DNA from: Kitasatospora acidiphila
Lineage (GTDB): Bacteria > Actinomycetota > Actinomycetes > Streptomycetales > Streptomycetaceae
Reading direction: 5' to 3'
DNA length: 64,000 nucleotides
Assembly (NCBI RefSeq): GCF_006636205.1
Contig: NZ_VIGB01000003.1
Coordinates: 3,834,501 to 3,898,500 of the forward strand
The position numbers and the translations under genes were made by a program. The notes below the pieces were generated by a model, which had not been told where the DNA came from, searched no databases, and saw only the letters and a list, made by a program, of their open reading frames with translations. This document shows, one piece after another, positions 18,009-27,818 of the stretch. Position 1 is the first letter of the stretch. Each line of letters begins with the position of its first letter.

Positions 18009-20585
18009 TCAGTCCAGCACCGGCAGCAGCTGCGGCAGATGGCCGTCCGAGGCGAGCGCGGCGGCCCGGCGCTCGGCCGGCACCTCGCCGTAGTCGGTGG
18101 TGCGCTGGCGGGCCGGACGGCCGGCGGCGGCGGCGATCGCCTCCAGCTCGCGGATCGACTTGTAGCTGCCGTAGGCGGAGCCGGCCATCCGGGAGATGGT
18201 CTCCTCCATCAGGGTGCCGCCCAGGTCGTTGGCGCCGCTGCGGAGCATCTCGGCGGCACCCTCCGCGCCCAGCTTCACCCAGCTGGTCTGGACGTTGCGG
18301 ATGTGCGGGTGCAGCAGCAGCCGGGCCATCGCGACCACCGCCCGGTTGTCCCGGTGGGTCGGCCCGGGGCGGGCGATCCCGGCCAGGTAGACCGGCGCGT
18401 TGGTGTGGATGAACGGCAGCGTGACGAACTCGGTGAACCCGCCGGTCTGCTGCTGGATCCGGGCCAGCAGCCGCAGGTGGCCCAGCCAGTGCGCGGGCGT
18501 GTCCACATGCCCGTACATCATGGTGGACGACGAGCGCAGGCCCAACTCGTGCGCGGTGGTGACGACTTCCACCCACGTGGCGGCGGGCAGCTTGCCCTTG
18601 GTCAGTACCCAGCGCACCTCGTCGTCCAGGATCTCCGCCGCCGTGCCCGGGATGCTGTCCAGCCCGTGCTCCTTGGCCCGGCTCAGCCAGTCGCGGATCG
18701 AAAGCCCGGTCCGCGCCGAGCCGTTGACCACCTCCATCGGCGAGAAGGCGTGCACATGGATGCCCGGCACCCGCTCCTTCACCGCGCGGGCGATGTCGAA
18801 GTAGGCGGTGCCCGGCAGGTCGGGGTGGATGCCGCCCTGCATGCAGACCTCGGTGGCGCCCACCTCCCAGGCCTGCGCGGCCCGTTCGGCCACCTGCTCC
18901 AGCGACAGGGTGTAGGCGTCGGCGTCGGTGCGGCGCTGGGCGAAGGCGCAGAACCGGCAACCGGTGTAGCAGACGTTGGTGAAGTTGATGTTCCGGGTGA
19001 CGCAGTACGTCACCTCGTCGCCGACCGCGTCGCGCCGCACCGCGTCGGCGATGGCGCAGAGCGCGTCCAGCGCCGGGCCGTCGGCCTGGAACAGGGCCAG
19101 CGCCTGATCGTCCGTCAGCATCGTGGGGTCGTCGGCGGCCACCGCGAGGGCGGCCCGGACGTCCCCGTCCAGCCTGGCGACCGGGATCTTCGCGACCTGC
19201 TCGCGCAGCGCCTCCCAGTCGCCGTAGACCTCCTCGAAGTCGGCCCGGCGGTCGTGGCTGCGGCCCTCGGTGTCGATGGTGCGGTGCAGGTCGGTGCGGC
19301 CGGAGGCGGTCGGCAGGTCCTCCGGCTCCTGCCAGGGGCGGCCGACCACCGGCGCGTCGGGGCGGGCCAGGCCGGTGGCCGGATCGGCCAGCGCGTCGAC
19401 GTGCGGCCGCAGCCGCGGGTCCAGCCAGGGCTCGCCGCGCAGCACGTACTCCGGGTAGACGGTGAGCCGCTCCTGCATCGCGAAACCGGCGGCCGAGGTG
19501 CGGGCGGCCAGCTCCTCGATCGCGGGCCACGGCGCCTCCGGGCTGACGTGGTCCGGCGTCACCGGCGAGACCCCGCCCCAGTCGTCGATGCCGGCGTCGA
19601 TCATCTGCTGGTACTGCCCGGCCACCAGGTTCGGCGGCGCCTGGATCCGGGCGGACGGGCCCATGACCACCCGGGTCACCGCGATCGCGGCGGCCAGCTC
19701 GGTCAGCTCGGCGTCGGGCCGGGCCTGCATCACGGTGTCCGGCTTGGCGCGGAAGTTCTGGATGATCACCTCCTGGATCCCGTGGTACTGCCGGGCCACC
19801 GAGCGGATCGCCAGGATCGACTCGGCCCGCTCCTCGAAGGTCTCGCCGATGCCGATCAGCAGCCCGGTGGTGAACGGGACGGCGCTGCGCCCGGCGTCCT
19901 CCAGGGCGCGCAGGCGGACCGCGGGCTCCTTGTCCGGCGAGCCGTAGTGGGGGTTGCCCGGCTCGGACCAGAGGCGCTCGGAGGTGGTCTCCAGCATCAT
20001 CCCCATCGACGGGGCGACCGGCTTCAGCCGCTGGAAGTCGGTCCAGCTCAGCACGCCCGGGTTGAGGTGCGGCAGCAGGCCGGTCTCCTCCAGCACTCGT
20101 ATCGCCATCGCCCGGACGTAGGCGATGGTGTCGTCGTAGCCGTGCGCGTCCAGCCACTCGCGGGCCTCGGGCCAGCGGTCCTCGGGGCGGTCGCCGAGCG
20201 TGAAGAGGGCCTCCTTGCAGCCCAGCGCGGCACCCTGGCGGGCGATCTCCAGCACCTCGTCCGGGGAGAGGTAGAGGCCGTGGCCGACCCGCCGCAGCTT
20301 GCCCGGGACGGTGGCGAAGGTGCAGTAGTGGCAGCGGTCCCGGCAGAGCCGGGTGAGCGGGATGAAGACGTTCTTGGAGTAGGTGATCACGCCAGGGCGG
20401 TCGGCCTCGGCCAGCCCGGCATCCCGGATCCGGCCCGCGACCGCGCACAGCGCCGCCAGGTCGGCGTCCCGGGCCTGGAGCAGCACGGCCGCCTCGGCGA
20501 CGTCCAGCGCCACCCCGTCTCTGGCCCGACGCAGCGCCCGGCGCATCGCGGTCTCGGTCGGTTGCTTGTGGTCTCCCGCATCCAT
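18009..20585 (-). CDS. fbiC: FO synthase, bifunctional CofG/CofH
   Basis: An 858-residue protein that makes FO, the deazaflavin of coenzyme F420, from tyrosine and 5-amino-6-ribitylamino-uracil. It has two radical-SAM halves: CofH/G-type clusters at CRDRCHYC (about residue 80) and CYTGCRFC (about residue 540). The length and the fused arrangement are those of actinobacterial FbiC; archaea have two separate proteins. The ATG at 20583-20585 gives MDAGDHKQPTETAM; a second in-frame Met 14 codons on is possible. Transcription diverges from the LolA-like gene. Confidence 0.96.
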   Translation of the reverse strand: MDAGDHKQPTETAMRRALRRARDGVALDVAEAAVLLQARDADLAALCAVAGRIRDAGLAEADRPGVITYSKNVFIPLTRLCRDRCHYCTFATVPGKLRRVGHGLYLSPDEVLEIARQGAALGCKEALFTLGDRPEDRWPEAREWLDAHGYDDTIAYVRAMAIRVLEETGLLPHLNPGVLSWTDFQRLKPVAPSMGMMLETTSERLWSEPGNPHYGSPDKEPAVRLRALEDAGRSAVPFTTGLLIGIGETFEERAESILAIRSVARQYHGIQEVIIQNFRAKPDTVMQARPDAELTELAAAIAVTRVVMGPSARIQAPPNLVAGQYQQMIDAGIDDWGGVSPVTPDHVSPEAPWPAIEELAARTSAAGFAMQERLTVYPEYVLRGEPWLDPRLRPHVDALADPATGLARPDAPVVGRPWQEPEDLPTASGRTDLHRTIDTEGRSHDRRADFEEVYGDWEALREQVAKIPVARLDGDVRAALAVAADDPTMLTDDQALALFQADGPALDALCAIADAVRRDAVGDEVTYCVTRNINFTNVCYTGCRFCAFAQRRTDADAYTLSLEQVAERAAQAWEVGATEVCMQGGIHPDLPGTAYFDIARAVKERVPGIHVHAFSPMEVVNGSARTGLSIRDWLSRAKEHGLDSIPGTAAEILDDEVRWVLTKGKLPAATWVEVVTTAHELGLRSSSTMMYGHVDTPAHWLGHLRLLARIQQQTGGFTEFVTLPFIHTNAPVYLAGIARPGPTHRDNRAVVAMARLLLHPHIRNVQTSWVKLGAEGAAEMLRSGANDLGGTLMEETISRMAGSAYGSYKSIRELEAIAAAAGRPARQRTTDYGEVPAERRAAALASDGHLPQLLPVLD

Positions 20586-20623
20586 GGGCCGACCATACGT
20601 CAGAAGGACTACCCCGAGGTCGA

Positions 20624-20648
20624 CAACCCTGAGGGATTCTCAGGGTTG
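20624..20648. promoter_or_regulatory. Perfect 10+10 palindrome between fbiC and the LolA-like gene
   Basis: Arms CAACCCTGAG and CTCAGGGTTG around GGATT. The right arm runs into TTGACT, a possible -35 for the plus-strand gene. It is about 40 bases from the fbiC start and 124 from the LolA-like start. Symmetry, spacing and position suggest an operator for a dimeric regulator; I do not recognise the motif. Confidence 0.55.
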
Positions 20649-20771
20649 ACTAAATCCTGGGGTGTACTTTTCTTTGGCCCTGCTGGGCGATGCCCCGAAC
20701 GCTGCGGCGGTCTCTAATGGATGACATCAAGCCACGTGGCACTGGCGGATACCTATGGAGGGGCTGAACCG

Positions 20772-22067
20772 ATGACGCAGCACGCAGGATTCGAGGGACC
20801 GCCCGGCGCGGACGAGCCGGTCGGCGTCCCGTACCGGGCCCGCCGGCGCACCGCGCTGCGGATCATGGTGCCGGTGGCCGTCGCGGCCGTCGCCGCCACC
20901 GGCATCGCCGTGGTGCCGGCGCTGGCCAGCGACAGCGCCCCGGCGCTGCCGCAGGTGACGGCCGAGCAGCTGGTCACCAAGGTGCTCGATGGGGGCACCT
21001 CCCGGCCGGAGGCTGGGGGACAGACCCAGGCGCTCAGCGGCACCGTCCAGGTCAACACCGACCTGGGCGTCCCCGCCGAGCTGCTGGCGGTCGCGCAGCA
21101 CGGCGGCGGCGCGGCGGGGGTGGCCGGCACGGCCGGTGCGGCCGGCGGCAGCGGGCAGGCCAAGACGCAGGGCGGCGCCGACCCGACCAGCCAGCTGTCC
21201 GCGCTGCTCGGCGGCAGCCACACGCTGCGGGTCGCGGCCGACGGCCCGGACAAGCAGCGGGTCGCCCTGGTGGAGGACCTGGCCGAGTACGACCTGATCC
21301 ACAACGGCGACCAGGCCTGGGCCTGGGACAGCGGCAGCCAGCAGGCCCTGCACTACACCGGGCTGCGCCAGGGCCGGCCGGACGCTCCGGGGCAGCTGCC
21401 GGGTGACGTTCCCAGCACCCCGCAGCAGGCCGCCCAGCGGTTCCTCGCCGACAACGCGGCCAACTCCGACATCACGGTGGCCGGCACCGCCGGCGTGGCC
21501 GGGCGCAGCGCCTACCAGCTGAGCGTCAAGCCCAAGCAGTCCGGCTCGACGATCGGCGAGGTGAGGATCGCGATCGACTCGGCCACCGGCACCCCGCTGG
21601 CCGTGACCGCCACCGCCGCCGCGGGCGGCACCGTCTTCGACAGCCGGTTCTCGGACGTCTCGTTCGCCCACCCGGCCGCCTCCACCTGGCAGTTCACCCC
21701 GCCGAAGGGCGCCAAGGTGACCGAGCAGCCGGCCGGTGCGAAGCAGCGGGACGAGCGGAACAAGCCGGCCTCGAACGGCAAGGGCGACACCAAGGTGATC
21801 GGCCAGGACTGGACCACCGTGGTCTCGTTCCAGCTGCCGACCGGTACGGCGCAGGCGGCCGGCGGCACGGACCAGGGCCAGGGCAAGGGCAAGAGCCACA
21901 AGGGCTTCGGCGACCCGGCCGAGCTGGTCAAGTCGCTGGGCAAGCCGGTGGCCGGCGGCACGCTGATCAGCACCAAGGTGCTGAACGTGCTGGTCACCGA
22001 TGACAACCGGGTCTACGCCGGTGCCGTCACGCTGCCGGTTCTGCAGGCTGCGGCCGGGGTGAAGTAG
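20772..22067 (+). CDS. LolA/RseB-like secreted lipoprotein-carrier-fold protein
   Basis: A 431-residue protein with an N-terminal membrane anchor or signal (TALRIMVPVAVAAVAATGIAVV, about residues 30-52) and an exported beta-rich domain of the LolA/RseB type seen in many actinobacteria (ALSGTVQVNTDLG, HTLRVAADGPDKQRVAL, DLIHNGDQAWAWDSGSQQALHY). The following genes encode an ABC ATPase and permease, overlapping or touching, so it probably belongs to one export system. The ATG at 20772 has GGAGGGG 8 bases upstream and is preferred over the upstream ATG at 20721. Residues about 74-84 (GGTSRPEAGGQ) are encoded by a copy of the dispersed hairpin repeat. Confidence 0.75.
   Translation: MTQHAGFEGPPGADEPVGVPYRARRRTALRIMVPVAVAAVAATGIAVVPALASDSAPALPQVTAEQLVTKVLDGGTSRPEAGGQTQALSGTVQVNTDLGVPAELLAVAQHGGGAAGVAGTAGAAGGSGQAKTQGGADPTSQLSALLGGSHTLRVAADGPDKQRVALVEDLAEYDLIHNGDQAWAWDSGSQQALHYTGLRQGRPDAPGQLPGDVPSTPQQAAQRFLADNAANSDITVAGTAGVAGRSAYQLSVKPKQSGSTIGEVRIAIDSATGTPLAVTATAAAGGTVFDSRFSDVSFAHPAASTWQFTPPKGAKVTEQPAGAKQRDERNKPASNGKGDTKVIGQDWTTVVSFQLPTGTAQAAGGTDQGQGKGKSHKGFGDPAELVKSLGKPVAGGTLISTKVLNVLVTDDNRVYAGAVTLPVLQAAAGVK
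20989..21022 (+). repeat. Dispersed GC-rich hairpin repeat, copy 1 (inside the LolA-like gene)
   Basis: ATGGGGGCACCTCCCGGCCG followed by GAGGCTGGGGGACA. It differs from copies 3 and 4 by one extra T and one A/G change. The reading frame stays open across it, adding a Gly/Pro/Ser-rich patch to the protein. Confidence 0.8.
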
Positions 22068-23089
22068 TGGCACAGTCTCCGAATCTGGAGACCGCGGTGC
22101 GGGGCCGGGGCGAGCACGCTCCGGCCCCGGTCGGCGGTGCACCGGTGATCCGCACCCAGGGGCTGACCAAGCGGTTCGGCCAGCAGCTCGCCGTGGACGG
22201 GCTGGACCTCACCGTGCCGCGCGGCAGCGTCTTCGGGTTCCTCGGGCCCAACGGCTCCGGCAAGACCACCACCATCCGGATGCTGATGGGCCTGATCGCG
22301 CCGAGCGCGGGGGTCGCCACGGTGCTCGGCGAGTCGATGCCGCAGTCGGCGGGCCGGGTGCTGCCCCGGGTCGGCGCGCTGATCGAGGGCCCGGCGCTCT
22401 ACGGGTTCCTCACCGGGCGGGACAACCTGGTCCGGTTCGACGCCGCCGACCCCACCTCCGATCCGCGCACCCGGTCCGCCCGGGCCGCCGAGGCGCTGGA
22501 GCGGGTGGGCCTGTCGGCCGCCGCCGGCAAGAAGGCCCGGGCGTACTCGCTGGGCATGAAGCAGCGGCTCGGCCTGGCCTCGGCGCTGCTGCGGCCGCGC
22601 GAGCTTCTGGTGCTGGACGAGCCGACCAACGGCCTTGACCCGCAAGGCATGCGGGAGATCCGGGCGCTGATCCGCGAGGTCGCCGCCGAGGGCACCACCG
22701 TCTTCCTCTCCTCCCATCTGCTGGACGAGATCGAGCAGGTCTGCACCCATGCCGCCGTGATGTCCAAGGGCCGGCTGGTGGTGCAGGGCACGGTGGCCGA
22801 GCTGGCCGCCCGGGCGCAGGGACGGCTGGTGGTGCGGACCGCCGACACCGAGCAGGCGGCCGAGGTGCTGAAGGAGCACGGGGTGACGGCCGTTCAGGTG
22901 CTGGACGGGCAGGTCGAGGGCGACCCGAGCGGCGTCGCCTCGGTCGGCGCTCTGGATGAGTCGCTCCCCGAGCTTTGCGCGGCGCTGATCGCGGCCGGGG
23001 TGCGGGTGCGCGGCTTCGGGCTGGAGCGGGGCACCCTGGAGGACGCCTTCGTGGCGCTGACCGGAGAGGGATTCGATGTCGCTGGTTGA
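22067..23089 (+). CDS. ABC transporter ATP-binding protein
   Basis: A 340-residue ATPase with Walker A (GPNGSGKTT), Q-loop region, signature YSLGMKQRLGLA, Walker B (LLVLDEPTNGLDP) and the switch His (SSHLLDE). The type is that of the drug/bacitracin exporters (CcmA-like), with a C-terminal extension of about 100 residues. The GTG start uses the last base of the preceding TAG stop, and the gene overlaps the permease gene by 14 bases. It powers the permease encoded next. Confidence 0.93.
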   Translation: MAQSPNLETAVRGRGEHAPAPVGGAPVIRTQGLTKRFGQQLAVDGLDLTVPRGSVFGFLGPNGSGKTTTIRMLMGLIAPSAGVATVLGESMPQSAGRVLPRVGALIEGPALYGFLTGRDNLVRFDAADPTSDPRTRSARAAEALERVGLSAAAGKKARAYSLGMKQRLGLASALLRPRELLVLDEPTNGLDPQGMREIRALIREVAAEGTTVFLSSHLLDEIEQVCTHAAVMSKGRLVVQGTVAELAARAQGRLVVRTADTEQAAEVLKEHGVTAVQVLDGQVEGDPSGVASVGALDESLPELCAALIAAGVRVRGFGLERGTLEDAFVALTGEGFDVAG

Positions 23090-23969
23090 GGCTGGAGCTG
23101 CCGAGGCAGCTCCCCGGGTGGCCGCCGCTGCGGCCCGGGCGACGGTGTCCGGGTTCCTGGCCCTGTTCCGCAGCGAACTGCACCTGACCTTCCGCCGGGT
23201 GCGCACCATGGCGCTGCTCGGGGCGCTGGCCGCGGTGCCGGTGCTGATCGGCGTCGTCGTCAAGATCGAGACCGGCGGCATGCACGGCCGCGACGGCGGC
23301 CCGCCCTTCCTCGCCCAGGTCACCCAGAACGGGGTCTTCCTGACCTTCACCTCGCTGGCCGTCGCGCTGCCGATCTTCCTACCGATGACGGTGGGCGTGG
23401 TGGCCGGTGACGCGGTGGCCGGCGAGGCCACCTCCGGCACACTGCGCTACCTACTGGTGGCACCGGCCGGGCGGACCAGGCTGCTGGCCGCCAAGTTCAC
23501 CGCCGCGCTGGCCTTCTGCGTGGCGGCCACCCTGGCGGTGGCGCTGACCGGGCTGATCACCGGCTCGATCCTGTTCCCGGTCGGCAAGGTGGCGCTGCTC
23601 TCCGGGGACACCATCTCGCTCGGCGAGTCGCTGCTGCGGCTGGTGCTGATCGCCGCCGTGGTGGCCGTCTCGCTCTCCGGGCTGGTGGCGATCGGGCTGT
23701 TCATCTCCACCCTGACCGGCAGCGGGATCGCCGCGATGGCCAGCACGGTGGGGCTGGTCGTGATCGTCCAAGTACTGGACACCTTCCAGCAGTTGGCCGC
23801 GATCCAGCCGTGGTTGTTCACGCACTACTGGCTGAGCTTCGCCGACCTGCTGCGGCAACCGATCTACTGGGACGGGGTGTTGCACAACCTCGGGCTGCAG
23901 GCGCTCTACGTGGCCGTCTTCGGAGCGGCAGCCTGGGCGCGGTTCGGCTCGCGGGACATCACGGCCTGA
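23076..23969 (+). CDS. ABC-2 type permease
   Basis: A 297-residue membrane protein with about six hydrophobic segments and the ABC-2 layout: a cytoplasmic start, a long loop after the first helix (KIETGGMHGRDG...), then VAGEATSGTLRYLLVAPAGRTRLLAAK, which is typical of the family. With the ATPase it forms an exporter, possibly for an antibiotic, lipid or peptide. It is coupled to the ATPase gene. The substrate is unknown. Confidence 0.88.
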   Translation: MSLVEAGAAEAAPRVAAAAARATVSGFLALFRSELHLTFRRVRTMALLGALAAVPVLIGVVVKIETGGMHGRDGGPPFLAQVTQNGVFLTFTSLAVALPIFLPMTVGVVAGDAVAGEATSGTLRYLLVAPAGRTRLLAAKFTAALAFCVAATLAVALTGLITGSILFPVGKVALLSGDTISLGESLLRLVLIAAVVAVSLSGLVAIGLFISTLTGSGIAAMASTVGLVVIVQVLDTFQQLAAIQPWLFTHYWLSFADLLRQPIYWDGVLHNLGLQALYVAVFGAAAWARFGSRDITA

Positions 23970-23979
23970 GGCGGGTTCC

Positions 23980-25016
23980 TCAGTCCTCGCTGCCGATGGG
24001 GCGCAGCCGCAGCCGCCACGGGGCGGTCGGCTCCCGCAGGTCGCAGACCAGCAGGCCGGGGCGGGGGACGACGAGGGTGGCCATCGCCTCGCCGGTCTCG
24101 TAGATCGAGCCGGGGAACCACTCCAGTCCCTTGGGCTGCTCGCAGGCGCACTCGTCGCCCGCCCAGCAGCCGCAGACGAACCGCAGGCCCCAGCCGCCGG
24201 AGTTGGCGTGCACGACCACCTCGACCGGGGTCTCGGGGCGGACGGCGAGGACCACGTCGCCCGTTCCCTCCCGCTCGTCCACCAGCTCCTCCAGGTCGGC
24301 CGGTCCGACCAGTTGGACCGACCACTCGGCCCGTCCGCCCAGCCCCTCGACCTTGAGGTGGGTGACGTCAGCGGTGAGCACGGTGCGCCGGCGGGCCGGA
24401 CCGCCCTCGAAGCCCCAGGTGTCGAGGATGCTGTCGTGGGTGCGGATCCGGCTGCGGGTCCGGGTCATCGGAGTGATCGACAGCCGCTCGTCGGAACTGC
24501 GGGCGGTGGCTATCGCCATCGCCACCGCACCCGGCTCCGGCCACTCGATCGGGAACTCGTCGACCGTCTTGCCCTCGGTCACACCCGAGTAGTGGAACCG
24601 CTCGCCGCGGCGGGCCTGCGGCACCCCGGGGGCGGCGTCCACCGGCCCGGCGGGGGTGGGGCGAGGCGGGGCAGGCCGTCGTCGTCCGTCGGGGGCTGCG
24701 GGGACTGCGGGGTGTGCGGGAGGGCGTCCTCCGGCACCAGGACGGACTGGGCGGCGCGGCGCTGGTGCTCCAGGCCGGCCAGCTGCTGGTGCACCACGGC
24801 GAGCATGGTGTCGCGGCTGATCGGGGCGGCCTCGGTGGCCTTCGGCAGCGGCGCCGTCTTGGTCATGGTGACCGCGGGCGTCCTGCGCCCCGGGGCGGCC
24901 GGCGCCGGATGCCCGCGCAGCTCGGCGACCGCTGCCTCCAGTCGCCGCACCTGACGGCGCGCCAGCACTGCCGTGACCAGTCCGACCAGCCCCACCAGCA
25001 AAGCGACGAACGCCAT
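23980..25016 (-). CDS. Membrane-anchored protein of unknown function (one frameshift)
   Basis: Two overlapping minus-strand frames read as one gene. The N-terminal part has a transmembrane helix (FVALLVGLVGLVTAVLA), a charged helix (RRQVRRLEAAVAELRGH) and a Pro-rich linker. The C-terminal 220 residues are a soluble domain with VEVVVHANSGG and a Cys cluster, CGCWAGDECACE. The frames join if one base is added in the G run at 24652-24656, linking PRLAPPP to AGPVDAAPGVPQ. Repaired length is about 345 residues. The ATG at 25014-25016 has a GGGGGAG site at proper spacing. I do not recognise the family; the Cys cluster may bind a metal. Confidence 0.65.
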
Positions 25017-25038
25017 CATGGCTCCCCCATTCGGAACG

Positions 25039-25992
25039 CTACCGTCCGGAGGGTACGCCCTCCCCGACCGACCGTTCACCCGCCCCCGCCCGCTGCGCGG
25101 CCACTGTCGGACGTGTCCGGCGCAGAGCGTCCCCGGAGAGCAGCATCAGGGCCACCCAGACCAGCGCGAAGCCCGTCCACTGAGCGGGCTGCATGGTCTC
25201 GTGGTCGTAGGCGATCCCGATCACGAACTGGAAGACGGGCGCCAGGTACTGCATCAGCCCGATGGTGGAGAGCGGCAGCCGGATCGCCGCGGCCCCGAAG
25301 CAGAGCAGCGGCACGGCAGTGATCGGCCCGGTGAGCATCAGCAGCGCGCTGTGGCCGGGGCCGTGGCCGAGCGTCGAGTGGCCGGTCAGCACCAGGTAGA
25401 CCAGATAGCCGAGCGCGAACGGGAAGAGGAAGCCCGCCTCCAGCGCGAAGCTCTCCAAGGCGCCGAGCGCCACCTTCTTCTTCAGCAGCCCGTAGCTGCC
25501 GAAGCTCAGTGCCAGGACGAGCGCGATCCACGGCAGCCGTCCGTACCCCAGGGTGAGCACCACCACCGCCAGCACGCCGACCCCCACCGCGATCCACTGC
25601 GTCCGGCGCAGCCTCTCGCCGAGGAGCAGGACGCCGGCGGCTATCGTCACAAGGGGGTTGATGAAGTAGCCGAGGCTGGTCTCCACCACGTGCCCGGCGT
25701 TGACCGCCCAGATGTAGACGCCCCAGTTGACCGCGATCACCACGGCCGCCAGCGCGCTCAGCGCCAGCCGCCGGGGCTGCCTGAGCAGCGGGCGCAGCCA
25801 CCCCCGGTGCCGGCGCACCGCCAGGATCGCCACCGCCGCGACCAGCGACCAGACCATCCGGTCAGCCAGGATCTCGGTGGCCGAACTGGGTTCCAGCAGC
25901 GGCCAGTAGAGCGGGAAGAGTCCCCACATGCCGTAGGCGGCGAAGCCGTACCAGAGTCCTCTGCCGGCCTCGCTCCGGCTGTTCTGCGGCAT
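25039..25992 (-). CDS. rarD: RarD-type EamA transporter
   Basis: A 317-residue membrane protein with ten hydrophobic helices in two EamA repeats. The start GLWYGFAAYGMWGLFPLYWPLL and the DRMVWSL and NWGVYIWAVNAGHVVETSLGYFINPL segments are classic RarD (chloramphenicol-sensitivity protein) signatures. It is a drug/metabolite transporter of unknown substrate. It ends 22 bases before the hypothetical membrane protein gene, which may be co-transcribed. Confidence 0.93.
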   Translation of the reverse strand: MPQNSRSEAGRGLWYGFAAYGMWGLFPLYWPLLEPSSATEILADRMVWSLVAAVAILAVRRHRGWLRPLLRQPRRLALSALAAVVIAVNWGVYIWAVNAGHVVETSLGYFINPLVTIAAGVLLLGERLRRTQWIAVGVGVLAVVVLTLGYGRLPWIALVLALSFGSYGLLKKKVALGALESFALEAGFLFPFALGYLVYLVLTGHSTLGHGPGHSALLMLTGPITAVPLLCFGAAAIRLPLSTIGLMQYLAPVFQFVIGIAYDHETMQPAQWTGFALVWVALMLLSGDALRRTRPTVAAQRAGAGERSVGEGVPSGR

Positions 25993-26109
25993 ACCTCGGA
26001 ACCTCCTCCAGCTGGCACACGATCGAGCCGACCGTAGCTGGCCGAGCAGGCCGATGTCATCTCCGTAACTCTATTTAGCTCCTGACTCTCACCAAGTGAG
26101 ACGCCCGGC

Positions 26110-27018
26110 TCAGTCCATCGCGCCCGCCGACGGGTCGAACGGTTCCGACCGGTCCAGTCCGGCCAGCTTCTCCGGGTTCAGCTGCGCCCGCAGCCCGCAG
26201 ACCACGCCGTCGCGGATGTCGAGGTTGACCGAGCCCCGCGCCACCCCGTCCGCGTCCCGCAGGAGCAGCCCCTCCTCGCCGTTGATCCACTCGAAGGTCC
26301 AGAGCACGCCCTCCATCTCGGGCTTGCGCAGCACCCCGAGCAGCCAGCGCGCCACATGATCCGGCCCGTACAGCGGCCGCCGCGCCGCCCGGACCACCCC
26401 GCCGCCGTCCGACCACGACGTCACCTCGGGCGCCAGCAGCTCCATCACCCGGGACGCCTCCCCCGTCAGGCACGCCGCCAGGAACCGCTCGGTCACCTCC
26501 CGGCGCTGCGCGGTGTCCGTCTCGAACCGCGGCCGCCGCGCCTCCACATGCGCCTTCGCCCGGTGCGCCGTCTGCCGGATCGCCGCCTCGCTCTTGCCCA
26601 GCGCCTCGGCGATCTCGCTGTTGGAGTAGCCGAACACCTCCCGCAGCACGAACACCGCGCGTTCCAGCGGACTGAGCGTCTCCAGCACCACCAGCATCGC
26701 GAGCGAGACCGACTCGGCCAACTCGGCGTGCTCGGCCACATCCGGAGTCGTCAGCAACGGCTCGGGCAGCCAGGGGCCGACGTACGCCTCGCGCCGCGCC
26801 CGCGCCGAAGTGAGCTTGTTCAGGGCGAGATTGGTGACCGCACGCACCAGGTACGCCCGCGGGTTCTGCACGGCGGCCTGGTCGACATCGGCCCACTTGA
26901 GCCAGGCGTCCTGCAGGATGTCCTCGGCATCGGCCACGCTGCCGAGCATCCGGTAGGCGGTGCCGAACAGCAGTCGGCGGTGCTGGAGGAACGGGTCGTC
27001 GAGCTCGGCATCGATCAC
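26110..27018 (-). CDS. ECF41-type sigma factor with SnoaL-like C-terminal domain
   Basis: A 302-residue sigma factor. Region 2 (LLFGTAYRMLGSVADAEDILQDAWLKW) and region 4 (LSPLERAVFVLREVFGYSNSEIAEALGKSEAAIRQ) are followed by a SnoaL/NTF2-like domain of about 110 residues with the ECF41 hallmarks DGGG (SDGGGVVRAARRP) and NPEKL near the end. In this group the C-terminal extension acts as a built-in control domain instead of an anti-sigma factor. Usual partner genes encode carboxymuconolactone-decarboxylase-like or oxidoreductase proteins; none is adjacent here. The GTG at 27016-27018 is chosen by homology to the family start. Confidence 0.9.
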   Translation of the reverse strand: MIDAELDDPFLQHRRLLFGTAYRMLGSVADAEDILQDAWLKWADVDQAAVQNPRAYLVRAVTNLALNKLTSARARREAYVGPWLPEPLLTTPDVAEHAELAESVSLAMLVVLETLSPLERAVFVLREVFGYSNSEIAEALGKSEAAIRQTAHRAKAHVEARRPRFETDTAQRREVTERFLAACLTGEASRVMELLAPEVTSWSDGGGVVRAARRPLYGPDHVARWLLGVLRKPEMEGVLWTFEWINGEEGLLLRDADGVARGSVNLDIRDGVVCGLRAQLNPEKLAGLDRSEPFDPSAGAMD

Positions 27019-27067
27019 CGCTTCAGGCTGCCAGTGCTCACGGGGCCGGGCAATCCGGGGAGCGGGC

Positions 27068-27735
27068 TCAGTCCTTGACGAGCCGTGAGTCGAACCCGGC
27101 GCTGCGGAGACGCTCGTAGGCGGCACGGACGTCGTCGGGAACGGGCTGCGCGATGGCGAACCCGCGCTTCGGGTACTCGACCACGCGCTGCAGCTCGCCC
27201 ACCAGCATGTCGAGGACGTCCTTCTCGTCGCCGATCGCCCGCACGTACTCGCCCAACTCCCCTGGCGCCGAAGCACACACCACCTCGACGCCGGGCCACT
27301 GCCTGCGGCAGGTGGCAAAGGCGCGCCGCTCCACGGGCGGCGCGGTGATCAGCAGCACCGACCGCACCACGATGCCGGCCGAGGCCAGCACCGCCCGCGA
27401 AAGGCCGATGTTCTCACCGGTGTTGGTGGCATCCGGCTCCACCAGGATCGCGGACTCCGGCACCCCGAGCTCCAGGGCACGCTCGCGAAAGCGCACCGCC
27501 TCGCCGCGGGGCAAGCGCTCGGGGTTGACGCGGCTGCGGCCACCGCTGAACACCAGGACCGGAAACAGCCCCGGTGGTACAGCTCGGCGGCGCAGGCGGC
27601 CACCCCGAGGTCGTGGCCGCCGAGCCCGATCGCCGCGTCGCAGGGGCGGAGGGGGTGGTGCAGGTGGTGGTAGTCCCAGAGCGTCTGGGCGTCGTGGCGC
27701 TGGTCGTCGGTGATCACGACCTGATTGTCCGCCAC
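27068..27735 (-). CDS. YdcF/DUF218-family protein (one frameshift)
   Basis: A protein of about 222 residues after repair. The N-terminal frame gives CDAAIGLGGHDLGVAACAAELYHRG and the second frame continues LFPVLVFSGGRSRVNPERLPRGEA, EPDATNTGENIGLS and LLITAPPVERRAFAT, which together are a YdcF-like fold (SAM or nucleotide binding in E. coli YdcF). One base missing in the C run at 27569-27572 explains the break. The GTG start is at 27733-27735. The function is unknown; envelope or metabolite roles are proposed for relatives. Confidence 0.75.
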
Positions 27736-27818
27736 TGTCCCATCCCTACCGACGGTTTCAGGCGCCCGTGGCCTGCCATTGCGATCCCGACGCTCGTGAG
27801 CATCGCTACCGTTGCCCT

